From Calophaca sinica (Eukaryota > Streptophyta > Magnoliopsida > Fabales > Fabaceae), in assembly GCA_037113605.1 (NCBI GenBank), contig CM073734.1, positions 55,357,985 to 55,421,984 of the forward strand: DNA of 64,000 nt. The letters run 5' to 3'. Positions within the stretch are counted from its first letter, which is position 1; every line of letters starts with the position of its first letter. Positions 10,282-20,849 of the stretch are shown here, piece by piece. The notes beneath the pieces were generated by a model, which had not been told where the DNA came from, made no database searches, and was given only the letters and a program-made list of their open reading frames with translations. A program made the position numbers and the translations under genes.

Positions 10282-12667
10282 TTACTTGCTCATTACCAGA
10301 AGAAGTTTTCTGTTTGAGAATGCCACCATAACCAATGTCTGAGGCATCTGTTTCAACAATTTTAAAAAATTGAGGATTGGGAAGGTAAAGACATGGAAGG
10401 TCTTTAACCTGTGATTTGACCTGTTTGACCACATTGGTATGAACATCAGTCCAAGGAGGTGGATCCTTTTTGAGACGATCATGAAGTGGTTTGATCAGAT
10501 TGGATAATTGAGGAAAGAAATCAGAGACGTAGTTAAGACATCCTAGAAATCTTTGTAATTGAGTTTTGTCAATTAACTGGTTAGGAAAATTGTCAGCAAA
10601 ACTGATTGCACGATTGATAGGAACAATTGTCCCTAAATGAATATTATGACCAAGAAATATGATCTTAGTCTGAAAAAGATTGACTTTGGCTTTAGAAACA
10701 GCAAGACCATTTTTCTTAACAATATCTACGAAAATGTCAAGATGCTTGAAATGCTGATCTATAGATTGAGAATACACTAAGACATCATCAATGTAGACAA
10801 TAATGAACTTAGAGTAAGGATTGAAAATGTCATTAATAATTCTTTGGAATTCTGAAGGAGCATTTTTGAGGCCGAATGGCATGACATTCCATTTGTATTG
10901 GCCAAAAGGAACGGTAAAAGCAGTCTTATACCTATCCTTGGGATTGACCTGGATTTGCCAGAAGCCAGATTTCATATCAAACTTCGAAAAGATCCTAGCC
11001 TTATACAACCTATTAAGGAGATCTTTCTTGTTTGGGATTAGATACCTAATACAGCTAAGAGCTTGATTAAGCGGTTTGTAATTGATCACCAACCTAGGTG
11101 TTCCTCTCTCTATCTCAGCTTGCTTATTGACATAGAAGGCAGAACAAGACCAAGGGCTTTTGGATTTACGAATAAGACCTTTATTCAGTAAATCTGTGAT
11201 CTCAGATTGGCAAAATTGAAGGAGTTCCTGATTCATTTGGATTGGCCTAGCTTTTGTGGGGATTTCTTTTTCTGAAAAATCCTTTTCATAAGGAAGATCA
11301 ACAACATGTTGTTTCCTTTCCCAAAAAGCATTAGGTAAATCGGAACAGATTGAATTTTGAATCTGGTTCAAAAGATTATTAATCTTTTCATGAACATCAG
11401 ACTGTTGTAATTGGAAATCAATAGACTTAAAAGAAATTTCTTCTTTAAGAAAATCTATTTGATTCTTTTTGAAAGAGATTGGATTGATAATTCTGGTGAT
11501 GGGTTTTTTCAAAAATTTGAAAATAATTGGCTTACCCAGATGCTGAGTAATAATACCATCATCAGTAGTTTGAAAAGGGAAAAGCATCCTGATAAACGGA
11601 GTACCAAGGATAACTTTACTCTTTAAATCTTTAACCAATAAGAAAGACATATCAATCCTAAGGGTTTGATTGACGATTGAAGCAGAAGATAATTTATAAT
11701 TAATCTTAAGCTTGGAGCCACTGGCTGTACTGAGCTGTTCTGATGTTTTCTCAAAGTATTTGGTAGGAATTAACCTTTCCAAAATACAATTTGAATCAGC
11801 ACCAGTATCAAAAAGAGCTGGTGTTTCAAGAATAAAATCATTTATGATTATCTTGATATTGATATAGAACTTTTGAATCTTATTAACATTGTTAATAATT
11901 TCAGAAGAACTATTATCATTCTGCAGATTGGGTGATTGCTTTAAAACCTCTAATTCAGATTTTAAAGTTTTGACTTCAGAACGAAGATTTTGAATATCAA
12001 TTAAATTGGTATTAGAATCTTCTTCTAAAAAATTGATTTGATTGAAAGATTCATCAGAATCTTGATTTTGGCTAAATTGGCTAAAAACCTTTTGACTGTG
12101 TTGAAAATTAGGGTCTTCAGAAAAACATCCCTTTTCCCAAAGATTTTCAAGAATAAGATTATTAATCTTAATCACAGACTGTTTGAGGTTTTTCTTGGCT
12201 TGCCAACAGTACCTAGTCTTATGGTTAGACTTACCACAATCTAGACAGATATTATTAGGCTTAGATTGATTACTATTCTCCTTAACGGACTGGGCCTCAA
12301 GGTCAGAAATACCTTTCTTCCTATACTGAGGTTTGGGCCTAGAAGGGTAGTAATTGTATTTTGACTTAGGTTTGGGTCTGGGCTTTCTAGCACAGGTTAA
12401 ACCTAATTGATTGGGTTTGTTATCAAACTTAAGGTTGGCTTCTATTTCCACCGAAAGAGGATCTAGAGGATCAAGCCTAAGATTGATAAGGGGTTGTTGA
12501 CTAGTGTCAGACCAAAGATGACCTATCCAGCTTTGACCTAGCATACTAATGTTTTGAAAATTGGATTCTATCCTAATAGGGATAAAATCATGACAATTGA
12601 TACATAACCTAACATCCTGGGTTGGAGAGGGAGGTAATGCTAATTGGATGGCACTAGGGAGTTCCAT
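10259..12667 (-). CDS. Pararetrovirus-like polyprotein: zinc knuckle, protease, RT, partial RNase H
   Basis: An 802-residue open frame. Order by residue: Lys/Arg/Pro-rich stretch 95-120; CCHC knuckle CLDCGKSNHKTRYC at 141-154; acidic segment with a short coiled-coil near 222-246; protease active site LFDTGADSN at 285-293; RT with SKFDMKSGFW at 561-570 and the catalytic YIDDVLVYS at 625-633; then the RNase H start TDASDIGYGG near 773. RNase H is cut short: the frame ends in FTKRC just where sequence from the far end of RNase H resumes in another frame, so about 60 residues are missing. The same frame stays open upstream of the first Met to about 12790, overlapping the previous ORF, which suggests translation by frameshift or reinitiation. 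Protease and RT motifs look intact; RNase H would not function. Confidence 0.8.
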   Translation of the reverse strand: MELPSAIQLALPPSPTQDVRLCINCHDFIPIRIESNFQNISMLGQSWIGHLWSDTSQQPLINLRLDPLDPLSVEIEANLKFDNKPNQLGLTCARKPRPKPKSKYNYYPSRPKPQYRKKGISDLEAQSVKENSNQSKPNNICLDCGKSNHKTRYCWQAKKNLKQSVIKINNLILENLWEKGCFSEDPNFQHSQKVFSQFSQNQDSDESFNQINFLEEDSNTNLIDIQNLRSEVKTLKSELEVLKQSPNLQNDNSSSEIINNVNKIQKFYINIKIIINDFILETPALFDTGADSNCILERLIPTKYFEKTSEQLSTASGSKLKINYKLSSASIVNQTLRIDMSFLLVKDLKSKVILGTPFIRMLFPFQTTDDGIITQHLGKPIIFKFLKKPITRIINPISFKKNQIDFLKEEISFKSIDFQLQQSDVHEKINNLLNQIQNSICSDLPNAFWERKQHVVDLPYEKDFSEKEIPTKARPIQMNQELLQFCQSEITDLLNKGLIRKSKSPWSCSAFYVNKQAEIERGTPRLVINYKPLNQALSCIRYLIPNKKDLLNRLYKARIFSKFDMKSGFWQIQVNPKDRYKTAFTVPFGQYKWNVMPFGLKNAPSEFQRIINDIFNPYSKFIIVYIDDVLVYSQSIDQHFKHLDIFVDIVKKNGLAVSKAKVNLFQTKIIFLGHNIHLGTIVPINRAISFADNFPNQLIDKTQLQRFLGCLNYVSDFFPQLSNLIKPLHDRLKKDPPPWTDVHTNVVKQVKSQVKDLPCLYLPNPQFFKIVETDASDIGYGGILKQKTSSGNEQVIAFTKRC

Positions 12668-12786
12668 GGGAACATCCTTAGGGTTTTCGCCAAATTGAAG
12701 ATTGGTTGAAGAAACTAAAAACTCTTGAGAACCTATTAAGGCTTCTACTGGAGTTTCTACTATAGAAGGTTCCTGGAGAACTAAAA

Positions 12787-13779
12787 CTAGTTTGGGGATT
12801 CTTCTATATGTTCTTCAGATTGCAAAGTATCAGTAGGTAAACTAGAGGATTCTAACTGGCTAGCTTTAACTAGACTATCAGAATTAATCCTATAGGTTTC
12901 ACTACCTAACTTAGGTTCAAGATTGGCAGATTGAATCTTTTCACTCATGTGAATAGATTTAGATCTAGATCTAGGTATAGATCCAGACTTGTCTTCAGAG
13001 ACTAAAAGTTTCTTCTTAGTCTTAGAAGCTTTGGCTTTCCTCATCTTATGTAGACGAAGGATAACTCTGTCGGCCCAATCTTTAACCTCAGAGGGATTGA
13101 GTAACTCAGATCCATGGGATCTAGAGATAGTATTGGCGACTAAAGGATCTTTAGTCTTAGATTGATTGAGACTCTTATCAGATCTATGAGATCTGGTTTT
13201 ATCGACTAATGACTTTTTAGTCTTAGAGTCTTTTTTAGCTGATTGAATCTCTTTACGAGACGATTGAATAGCAGAACGAATAGCTTTTTGAAAACTATCC
13301 TCTTGCGTTTTCTTAGACTTTCTAAGAAGCTGCAAGTTCTTCTTGAAGATGGATCTGGCCATCTCAAGGCTATTATCAGGAAACCTGAAAGGTTGTTGAT
13401 TGACAAAATGATTTTCAAAATTAGAAGACACAAAAGATTGATTATCAAAAGATAAAGATTGAGATTGATTATCAGAATAATCTGACGATTGGAAAGATTG
13501 TTTAGACCAATGGGAGGCCAAGGATTGATAAGATTGTTTTGAGTAAAACGATTGATTTCCAATAGACATATTGGAATAGGTTGATTGGTTGTCATAAGAC
13601 ATGATTGATTGGTTATCTGAATAAACAGACATGATTGAAGATAAACAAAAGAAATAAACAAAATCAGAGGAAAACACAAGATAAGTGGAAAGAGTAGATA
13701 ACAAGCAGGACAACCAAAGATCAACTAACACAGAGAATCTTAACAAGCCTTCCTCACCCATTGATATCTTCGCCATCAT
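12787..13779 (-). CDS. Basic Ser/Asn/Gln-rich ORF upstream of pararetrovirus pol
   Basis: A 330-residue frame. The first 48 residues are hydrophobic and may be leader translated by chance; Met50 (MSVYSDNQSIMSYDNQS) is a better start. Residues 50-120 hold many NQS and YS repeats, and residues 140-270 are rich in Lys, Arg and Ser with KKSKKTQEDS and SRSRSKS. It could be the N-terminal part of a coat protein or a nucleic-acid-binding protein, judging from position and charge only. It ends at an in-frame TAG at 12787, while the following polyprotein frame is already open there. Confidence 0.5.
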   Translation of the reverse strand: MMAKISMGEEGLLRFSVLVDLWLSCLLSTLSTYLVFSSDFVYFFCLSSIMSVYSDNQSIMSYDNQSTYSNMSIGNQSFYSKQSYQSLASHWSKQSFQSSDYSDNQSQSLSFDNQSFVSSNFENHFVNQQPFRFPDNSLEMARSIFKKNLQLLRKSKKTQEDSFQKAIRSAIQSSRKEIQSAKKDSKTKKSLVDKTRSHRSDKSLNQSKTKDPLVANTISRSHGSELLNPSEVKDWADRVILRLHKMRKAKASKTKKKLLVSEDKSGSIPRSRSKSIHMSEKIQSANLEPKLGSETYRINSDSLVKASQLESSSLPTDTLQSEEHIEESPN

Positions 13780-14708
13780 CTAGCTTGATAGGGATACTGG
13801 TATTAAGAATGAATGAAAACAACAGTTACATTCTAACACACTTAACTATGTTTAACCGGGTATACTTGCTTCAGATTCCATGGGAGGATAATTACCAAAG
13901 AATATTGTTTCTTAAAAACAACTTATAGTATACTGCAATATTGAACCTACTAATCTATGACTTCAGTTACCAGTGTTCAAAGAATATAAACCACAATGTA
14001 ACTCAGAGATCATTCCGAAGTAAATGATATTAAAGTTGTATCTGTAAAGTATATGCTCTTTGATGACTTTATGAAAACTAAGGCTAATAGAATACTTTTA
14101 GATTAACAAAGAGTTATGATGATACTAGTACTTGCCTTTTCAAAGATTAAAGAAAACAGATCGAGGATTTTTCTAAAATATTTTCTCACAAAGCTAAAGC
14201 TCTAAAAAACCATTTCCAGATCTCTACCAGTCGTTCAACTTCAGAGTTTGGTACTCATCGGCCTTCCATTGCCCTATCCGTCGGGACTTACTCATCGCCT
14301 TTTCCCAAACTCCTTGCCTTTACTAAGCCTGGCTTCCATCTTTCATGAGATCTTATCACTTTAGCTCTATTCAGTAAAAAACTATTTTTTCCAAAAACTG
14401 ATCCTATCGGTTTTCAAATAAACTTGTGAATAGAAGATTTTTGAACATTGGCAAGTTCTGAGTAAACAACATACTTCCACCAGATACTGAAAGATTGCTA
14501 TTACCTAAAGCATTTTTCATTTTAATCATGTTTAAGTTAAAGAACATCCGCATATAACTGAACAGTCCAGAACAGTAACATCATGAACCCAGAACATAGG
14601 TTTCGAGTATTTCACTGCATAAAGTTCATATCAGTAAACAGTAACATCCATCATGACGTTCACTAGAACAATAAACAGTAACCTTTCATTTCTTTAAAGA
14701 TCAGCTCT
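13780..14708 (-). other. Leader-like non-coding region of the pararetrovirus-like element
   Basis: About 930 bases without a convincing gene, upstream of the first ORF on the minus strand. Caulimovirid RNAs carry leaders of several hundred bases. I looked for the reverse complement of TGGTATCAGAGC and did not find it, so no primer site is called. Confidence 0.4.
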
Positions 14709-14723
14709 TAATATATATATAGG
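14709..14723 (-). promoter_or_regulatory. Possible TATA box of pararetrovirus-like element
   Basis: On the minus strand CCTATATATATATTAAGAG. A start 25-30 bases downstream would give a leader of roughly 900 nt before the first ORF. AT-rich surroundings make a chance match possible. Confidence 0.35.
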
Positions 14724-14725
14724 GG

Positions 14726-16660
14726 ATGTATCAAGTGAGAGGAGTGTTTAATATGAGAGGGTGGGAGGAGTAAATCTGAACTATACAACCATACATGGAT
14801 GATCATAATTAAAAGTTATTTAGTGATCACATGACCAATTAAAAAAGTCACATCACTTTTTGTTTTAATCTTAACCATTTATTTCAATTATTTCGTAGAA
14901 TTATTCATGAACTAAACGTACTCGTGCATGGCGCCGAATAGCATACTAGTTGTAATAATATAACGGTAATCACCTGAGTGTGTAGCTTGAAAGCTTTGGA
15001 AGAATGAACTGAAGTTGCCACCAGAAGCAACTGGTAGGCCCATACTCCATGGTGGGCAACACCCACACAATGAAAGTGCCCTCATGGTCTCATCTCAAGA
15101 CCGCAAAGTCTCCGGTGAAAACCCTTTGGCCCACTGCGCGTCTCTGAACCTGACCGCTCATTTTGGTGTCCTCTTCTCCACAACTAAAGCTAATACAAAC
15201 TACCAAAGGTCCGCTACTGAAAAAAAAAACATAATTTTAATTGGAGCTATTTGCAATTGTTTTCAGTTCATAAGGAAGCTTCACCGCAATGGGTTACCTG
15301 CTTTATCAGTAAAATATCTTAATCACTCAAATAAATTATATTAAATCAACAACTCAAAAGAATTGGTTCATCGGTAAACCACTTAGTTGATGACTCACGG
15401 TAAACACCACCTTACTAATATATTAACATTTAACATAATACATATATATCTAGTAACTAATTTAAGGTTGATGCCTTTTCCACATATATACACTAACGTG
15501 ACTTCTATCTATATAAACAAAATAATAATCATAAACATAATAATAATGATAATAAGAATAGTAATAATAATAAATCTAATCAATAATTGCTTATAACTAA
15601 ACGTATAGTAATAAACTATAATTTTGACTATAAATATTTGATATAATAAAATTATCCATATTACAATATATTAATCCTTTCACGGTTTAAAGTAGAATAA
15701 ATTAATCCTTTCACAGTTTAAAGTAGAATAAAACAAGACTAAGTTTTAGGCTAGGTTAGGGACATCTAATCACTCATAAAATTGTAAATTACTATTTTAA
15801 TTTTTTTGAGAGTCCAATCATTCCCAATTCTCGATTTTGGGATATTACATAATCGACTAATGGGACATAACCCACAAACCACGTCTCAATTCTTCAGGTG
15901 CATGATGTGATTTTGCTTCCTTGGTGATGTGAAAAACCAGCTTCAACAATTCTTTCCTTTGTTTAATCTTATCCGAAATGGCTTCCTCCTAAAATCAAGG
16001 CTTTAAGATATTTCTTCATTTTTCCAAATAATTCTGTATAATTCTTTAATTTTGAATGCCATCAAGCCCATTGGTCCAAGAAACTTAGCCCGATTAACAT
16101 CTCTAATTGGTAATCGACTAGTTAGCTGATAGCACCTGTTACTCATCTGACTCAAATTCAATTGACATTGTCAACTAACTCATGAACTCGACTGATTGTC
16201 GTCTTTGGCTAACACTTAATTATTTTTGGGTGTTAACAATTACATATATACTTTTCTGTTGCGACATAACACCTATTCTATATAAATTCATTTTCCTCAA
16301 CTCATTCATGATACTCTTAAAATCACCATTTAATAAAAAAAAAGTGTAGTAAAATAATTATAAATCTTTGCCTGTAAACGCAAAAGGAGAAGGTCTTCAC
16401 AATTCATGCAGCCATTAATTACATTGATTACACATTTGACTGGAATATTATACATGTGAAATCTACATGAGAAACAAATATGGGATGAATGTCAATACAT
16501 GTGCTCACCTCACCTGTTAAAAGCCATTAAAATACCCCAAACACCGATACAAGGCGAGTTTTATTCGTAAGGTAATAATTAAATACAAAACAAGATGCAA
16601 TCTTATCTTATTAATATTTTATTATTCTATTCACGATTGCATCACAAGGTATTCTGGTAC
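14726..16660. other. AT-rich intergenic region, no gene supported
   Basis: Includes a less AT-rich block at about 14995-15215 with a 57-codon minus-strand ORF at 14912-15085, not assignable to a family. The rest is AT-rich with simple (ATA/AAT) runs near 15515-15580. A 31-bp unit is duplicated head to tail at about 15671-15732. Nothing else identifiable. Confidence 0.5.
15671..15732. repeat. Short tandem duplication (two copies of about 31 bp)
   Basis: Both copies contain TTAATCCTTTCACGGTTTAA or its one-base variant, followed by AGTAGAATAAA. They are adjacent, so this is a recent slippage-type duplication. Confidence 0.85.
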
Positions 16661-17036
16661 TCATTTTTCAATTGGTGGTATTGGACTAGGAATTTTATCA
16701 GCGAGAGGTGGTGCTGGATTGACACATATGGTTTCCCTACATATGCAAAATGAACCACAATGGGTATGGCAATCTTTATTGGTTTTACATCTCCAGATCG
16801 TAATGATTGTTGCTTCTGATTCCATGCACATATCTACATGTATAAACAGTGCATATAGACATAAGAACAATGTTGTATGTAGCTAGCATGTCAAAGACTT
16901 GTAGGGTAAATAAGTTGAAGTGAAAAATCACAATGTGATGGATAGGAAATTCGCTCACTGGTTTCATACCTGATGCAATGATGAAGAAAGCCAACAAAAA
17001 CGCTAAATTGAGAGCAGAATTCCTTGTGGTGTCCAT
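16661..17036 (-). CDS. Two-exon secreted cysteine-rich peptide (NCR/knottin-like)
   Basis: Minus-strand gene: exon 1 17036-16970, intron 16969-16834 (GT...AG, 136 nt), exon 2 16833-16661. The 79-residue product starts MDTTRNSALNLAFLLAFF, a clear signal peptide with a hydrophobic core at residues 9-21. The split codon gives Asp23. The mature part has CMESEA, then the core CKTNKDCHTHCGSFCICRE followed by TIC, a six-Cys array C-x5-C-x3-C-x3-C-x1-C-x4-C, and a proline-rich tail ending PIPPIEK. A signal-peptide exon followed by a mature-peptide exon, with CKTNKDC and CRETICV, is the plan of nodule cysteine-rich peptides of IRLC legumes. The CIII-CVI spacing also resembles knottin inhibitors, so NCR-like is not certain. 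The Met at 17036 is chosen over 17045 because the TATA box leaves no leader for the latter. No stop or frameshift interrupts it. Confidence 0.75.
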
Positions 17037-17066
17037 CTTGTGCATAAAACATGTTCTTTAGATATG

Positions 17067-17078
17067 TGTGTATATAAG
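17067..17078 (-). promoter_or_regulatory. TATA box of cysteine-rich peptide gene
   Basis: On the minus strand GGCTTATATACACAC, about 35 bases upstream of the chosen start codon. This implies a very short 5' leader, supporting the Met at 17036. Confidence 0.55.
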
Positions 17079-17110
17079 CCAATAGTGAGAGAGACCACAA
17101 TGAACATTAG

Positions 17111-17212
17111 ATATTTTCTATTGATGCATTAAATGTTAATGTATATGACATTGTAATAATAGCTATTTTCTATTGATGTATAAAATGTAAATACGACATT
17201 GTAATAATTAAT
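17111..17212. repeat. Tandem duplication (about 52 bp, two copies) in the promoter region of the cysteine-rich peptide gene
   Basis: Both copies contain TATTTTCTATTGATG and GACATTGTAATAATTA or a close variant, offset by 52 bases. They lie roughly 75-175 bases upstream of the start codon of the minus-strand peptide gene. Confidence 0.8.
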
Positions 17213-17464
17213 CTATTAAATATATAAATATAAAAGAGTAAACATTGTTGACTATGAAACTATTACTTTTTTATATTTTATAACTAGTATACGCACGGAA
17301 AATATTGCTCTTTTTTATGGTAAATTATGAACTAAAATTTGTTAAAAAATTATTTTGTCTGAACCGTCAATCACAAAGTGTGATAGATATTAACTTTATA
17401 ACTATTATTGATATTATTTTAGCATGCACGGGATAATTGACGTTAGTAGAATAGGGATACTTTT
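17213..17464. other. AT-rich spacer
   Basis: AT-rich sequence between the peptide gene's upstream region and the solo LTR. No ORF or repeat family recognised. Confidence 0.4.
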
Positions 17465-19565
17465 TGTAACATCCCACCTATCCTAGTGTCCTTATATGCA
17501 TATTTTTCTTTAAGAATGTGTTTTAGGTGTATGATTAGTATATATACTCAATTTTTATATTATTACTATTATTAAGTTTTTAGTGCTGAGGGTGGAAAAT
17601 AATAGAAAAGGGGGTGAGAATAGCAATCTGCGGGGCATATTTGAGAATTTCTAATTTATTAATGGATAGATTGGTCACTTGGTAACAAAAGCACATCAAA
17701 CCCATTTCCCTCTCCCCCTTATGCGACTCCTTCTCCCCCTTTGGTCACTATTACATGCAACTCCATGAAGTTTAAAGAGCTCCATCGCCATTTCTAGAGA
17801 GAGAAAGTGAGTTTGAGGGGAAGAAGTGGAAGAAATTCAATTGGAGCTAGGGGAGAAGTTGGGCATTGAAGAATAGAGGAAGGATTGGAGAACAAACTGA
17901 AGTGAAGGTAGGAGAAAGAGGGAGAAAATCGACCTTAGGGAGAAGGAGAGGAAATTTCAAGCTTTTTCTTCAATTTCTAAGTTGAACACATCATCTAAGG
18001 TGAGTTCTTCATCCTTTCGCTTAATTTAGTTAGGGGCAACCATAAGAACCATTTTAGGAGCTGGTTTTCCTTGAGTCAAGAAAGGGGGAAAAGTGATGTT
18101 CTTGGGCAGTTGAAAGATATGTAGAAAATTGTGTGTTAATGTGCTCATCACCATGATTTAAATGATTGAAGCATGTTGAAATGCTTGCTATAATGTTTGG
18201 ATTATGTTTTTGGGTTGTTTATTGAGTGAGATTTTAATCCTTGAAATAAATGTTCTATATGGTAGTTTAGTGGTGTGATAAGTTGTGGGTCAAAAATTTG
18301 TCATGTTCTTATGCTAGGTCCTAAACATGTGTTAAATGATGTTGTGATTCCCCTCCCCCATTTAAAGTAATGTTGCTTGGTATGTGAAGGTATTGACTTG
18401 TTTTAAATGGGACTCATTTCATGGTAATATATGCATTAGTAACTTATAAAATCTGTCTTGCATCCAAGGGGGGAACATATTGAAAACTTGAGTATTTGAT
18501 GTTTAATTCTTGAATGTGGATTGGGTCACCTTTGATATTTTTTTCTTTGACTCCTAGTTCTCACATGGATGATATGTCTAGGATGATTGTTGATGGTTTG
18601 TAAGTACCAAAATTGACATTTGGAATGACCTAAATTTGGTTGGAAACACCAAAATTCGTGCACAAACCCGCTATTGCGGGCGCAGGGTGTAGGGACAGGC
18701 TGGGCGACTGGTGCCCTGCTTCTGACTGTCCCAGGTACAGGGCGCAGAGAGAGGGGCGTCTGGTGCCTTGCTTCTGTTTTCTCTTGTTTGTTTGATGCCT
18801 CTCGAGGCTTAGGGGCGTCTGTTAGGATGCCCATTTGAGTTGTTTTGACTTAGGATAATGTCAATTACATGAACATACAATTTGATTGAAATTCTTGGCT
18901 TGGGAATGAATTTAATAATTGCCTAATCATGAATTTGATAAGTTAGAATGATAGCTTTTCCTTCTAGAAAGAAGGTGTGGTATGGTTAGGCAAGTTGGGA
19001 CGCCACTTGCAGGTTGTAGACGTCTAACCATCCATACTGTAACGGACGTCGGTCCGCAGTCTCGTGACTTTATGATCCGACAAACCGAACGCGTAGATTC
19101 CCAGTTTGATTTCAAAAGAACTCTAAGGGAATGTTAATACTTGTTTAATTACGCATGAATGAGTATTATGATGAATGTATGAAAAAGCTAGATGATATAT
19201 GTGCTAGTGTCTCTACTTATGTTAATTATAGTAGTGATGTTATGTGAGGGGTTCGTGAATGACTCACTGAGATTATTATCCCACTCTATGTCTTTTTGTT
19301 TTCAGATAAGTAGTTAATGAAGGATGCTTGAGAAAGAGCTTTGAGACATTGTCTCACAATCCTTTAGCATTTAGTGAACTAAATGATTTGAAATCTCTAA
19401 TTCCAAGTTGTGTAGTACTTATACTTTTGGATAAAATATAATGTATTGTCTAAGACTTGTATGGATTCTAACTTGGCCATGTACTCAAGTTTTTATTTCC
19501 ATTTTAGTAGATGCCTTTATAAGTTTAATATCTCGTCCTCAATTCATTTTGAATGTTTGGTGTTG
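17465..19565 (+). repeat. Probable solo LTR of a Ty3/gypsy (Tekay-like) element
   Basis: Begins TGTAACATCCCACC, the same type of terminus as the gypsy LTRs elsewhere in this window. The body is LTR-like: purine-rich GAGAGAGAAAGTGAG near 17800, a low-complexity GC-rich block at about 18655-18790 with repeated GGGCG and GGTGCC, and GACTCACTGAG...TTTTCAGATAAG near 19260. The expected GTTACA end is not present; sequence similar to it stops at GGTGTT around 19565. No internal region, primer site or partner LTR is adjacent. A matching target duplication was not found, so the right border is uncertain. Confidence 0.45.
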
Positions 19566-19689
19566 AAAATAAATTATTATATTGAATATAATTTATTAAT
19601 TGTAGACATAAACATGTAAAGTAATTGTAAAATATGTTGAAAATAAGCATGTAAAATATAACTTAAAAGTCATACAAACAATATATCTA

Positions 19690-20130
19690 TATTATATTAT
19701 TATGTTCCGTGCTTCGTACTTTATATTAAAATAACTAGACAAATATTTAAAAAATTATAATTTAATTATTTCAATTATCTCCTACCACAGCTAATCCCAC
19801 ACTTGAAATCGTGTTTCATCTTATCCTTCAAAAAAACTATATCGAGTCTTAGTACCCGTAATGCCTCCCCAACAAACTTTGGTAGCATGTACTACGCATG
19901 ATTTGTATTATAATAAACTATAAGTGTATTCAAAAAATTTATAATTTAAGTATTTAAAAGTTATCCTTCTATATAAAATTATTATTTAATTTTATAATTT
20001 AATCTCACACTTGAAACTTTGTCTCATCTCATATTCGAAAAAAAATTAACAAGTTTCCTATCTCGTAATACCTCATCCACAAACATTGATGACTCGTGCT
20101 TTGCACGATCTATATTAAAATAACTATGCA
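19690..20130. repeat. Imperfect tandem repeat, about 190-bp unit, three copies
   Basis: Three copies marked by CGTGCTTCGTACTTTATATT (near 19710), ATGTACTACGCATGATTTGT (near 19888) and CGTGCTTTGCACGATCTATA (near 20094), each followed by (A)TTAAAATAACTA or similar. Between them are shared blocks such as CACACTTGAAA and TTTCATCTTATCCTTC. The marker is itself a small inverted repeat. Spacing is 180-206 bases. Confidence 0.65.
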
Positions 20131-20849
20131 CAGGGTATATGTTGTCTTTTGAATATATTAATGAAATATTTGCAGTTTTTAATATATAAGAATTTTGTAA
20201 AAATTTGTATGAAGAATTATAAATCAATAACTATGATTTGTAGGGGTTGTGGTGTGACATCCTAAAAAATAAGGAAAAATTTAAAACTTTTAAAAATGCT
20301 TTAACACATAATGATTTACAAATACATATCAAAGTACAACCTGGAAGTCATGGTATTCATCACGTAATAATCACTGTTCATACCAGAGTATGAACCGACA
20401 AATAACAATAATAGACACTCCACTAGCCATGGTGAAACCCTACATGAGACTCAACCGTCTTTACTAAATATCGGCAACATTGTGGAAGGCATCTTCCACC
20501 TTGATTGGGAGGGACCTCTACAATGCCCTCGTCTGCAACGATGGGATCTTCGACTTCTAATCTCAAGCCAAAGGAGTATACAAAGAAATACAGAAATATA
20601 TAAAGGAGGTAAGAAACTCATCAAACACCATATAATGGGAGACAAGGTAGCATACAACATAATAACATGCACACCAAAATCAATCACAACCATCTCCCAA
20701 TGACTAACACATTAACCATCCTCAAGTCTCTCTACTTTGGGTCACCGCCTGAACTACATGTATTGTACATCAAACTAACATGAACACCTCGAACAACATC
20801 ACCTCTACCACATCTACAACTGGAACTATGTACAACATGGCCAATAGGT

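Larger units (their letters stand above)
9880..14725 (-). mobile_element. Endogenous caulimovirid-like pararetrovirus sequence, defective
   Basis: Reading on the minus strand: a long AT-rich leader, a basic Ser/Asn-rich ORF, then a polyprotein with CCHC knuckle, aspartic protease, RT and RNase H, and no integrase or LTR. That order with no integrase is the plan of plant pararetroviruses (Caulimoviridae). The RNase H is deleted internally and a movement protein is not recognised. The sequence is an old genomic copy cut on the left by the SIRE LTR. The genus cannot be set from the sequence alone. A Ty3-type element that lost its integrase is the main alternative. Confidence 0.65.

Noticed and set aside
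14912..15085. Minus-strand 57-codon ORF in a less AT-rich block between the pararetrovirus and the peptide gene.
   Set aside because: Upstream in-frame stop, no recognised domain, no splice or promoter support; short enough to be chance.
18526..18834. 102-residue minus-strand ORF.
   Set aside because: Falls in the GC-rich block of a probable solo LTR, with no recognisable protein features.
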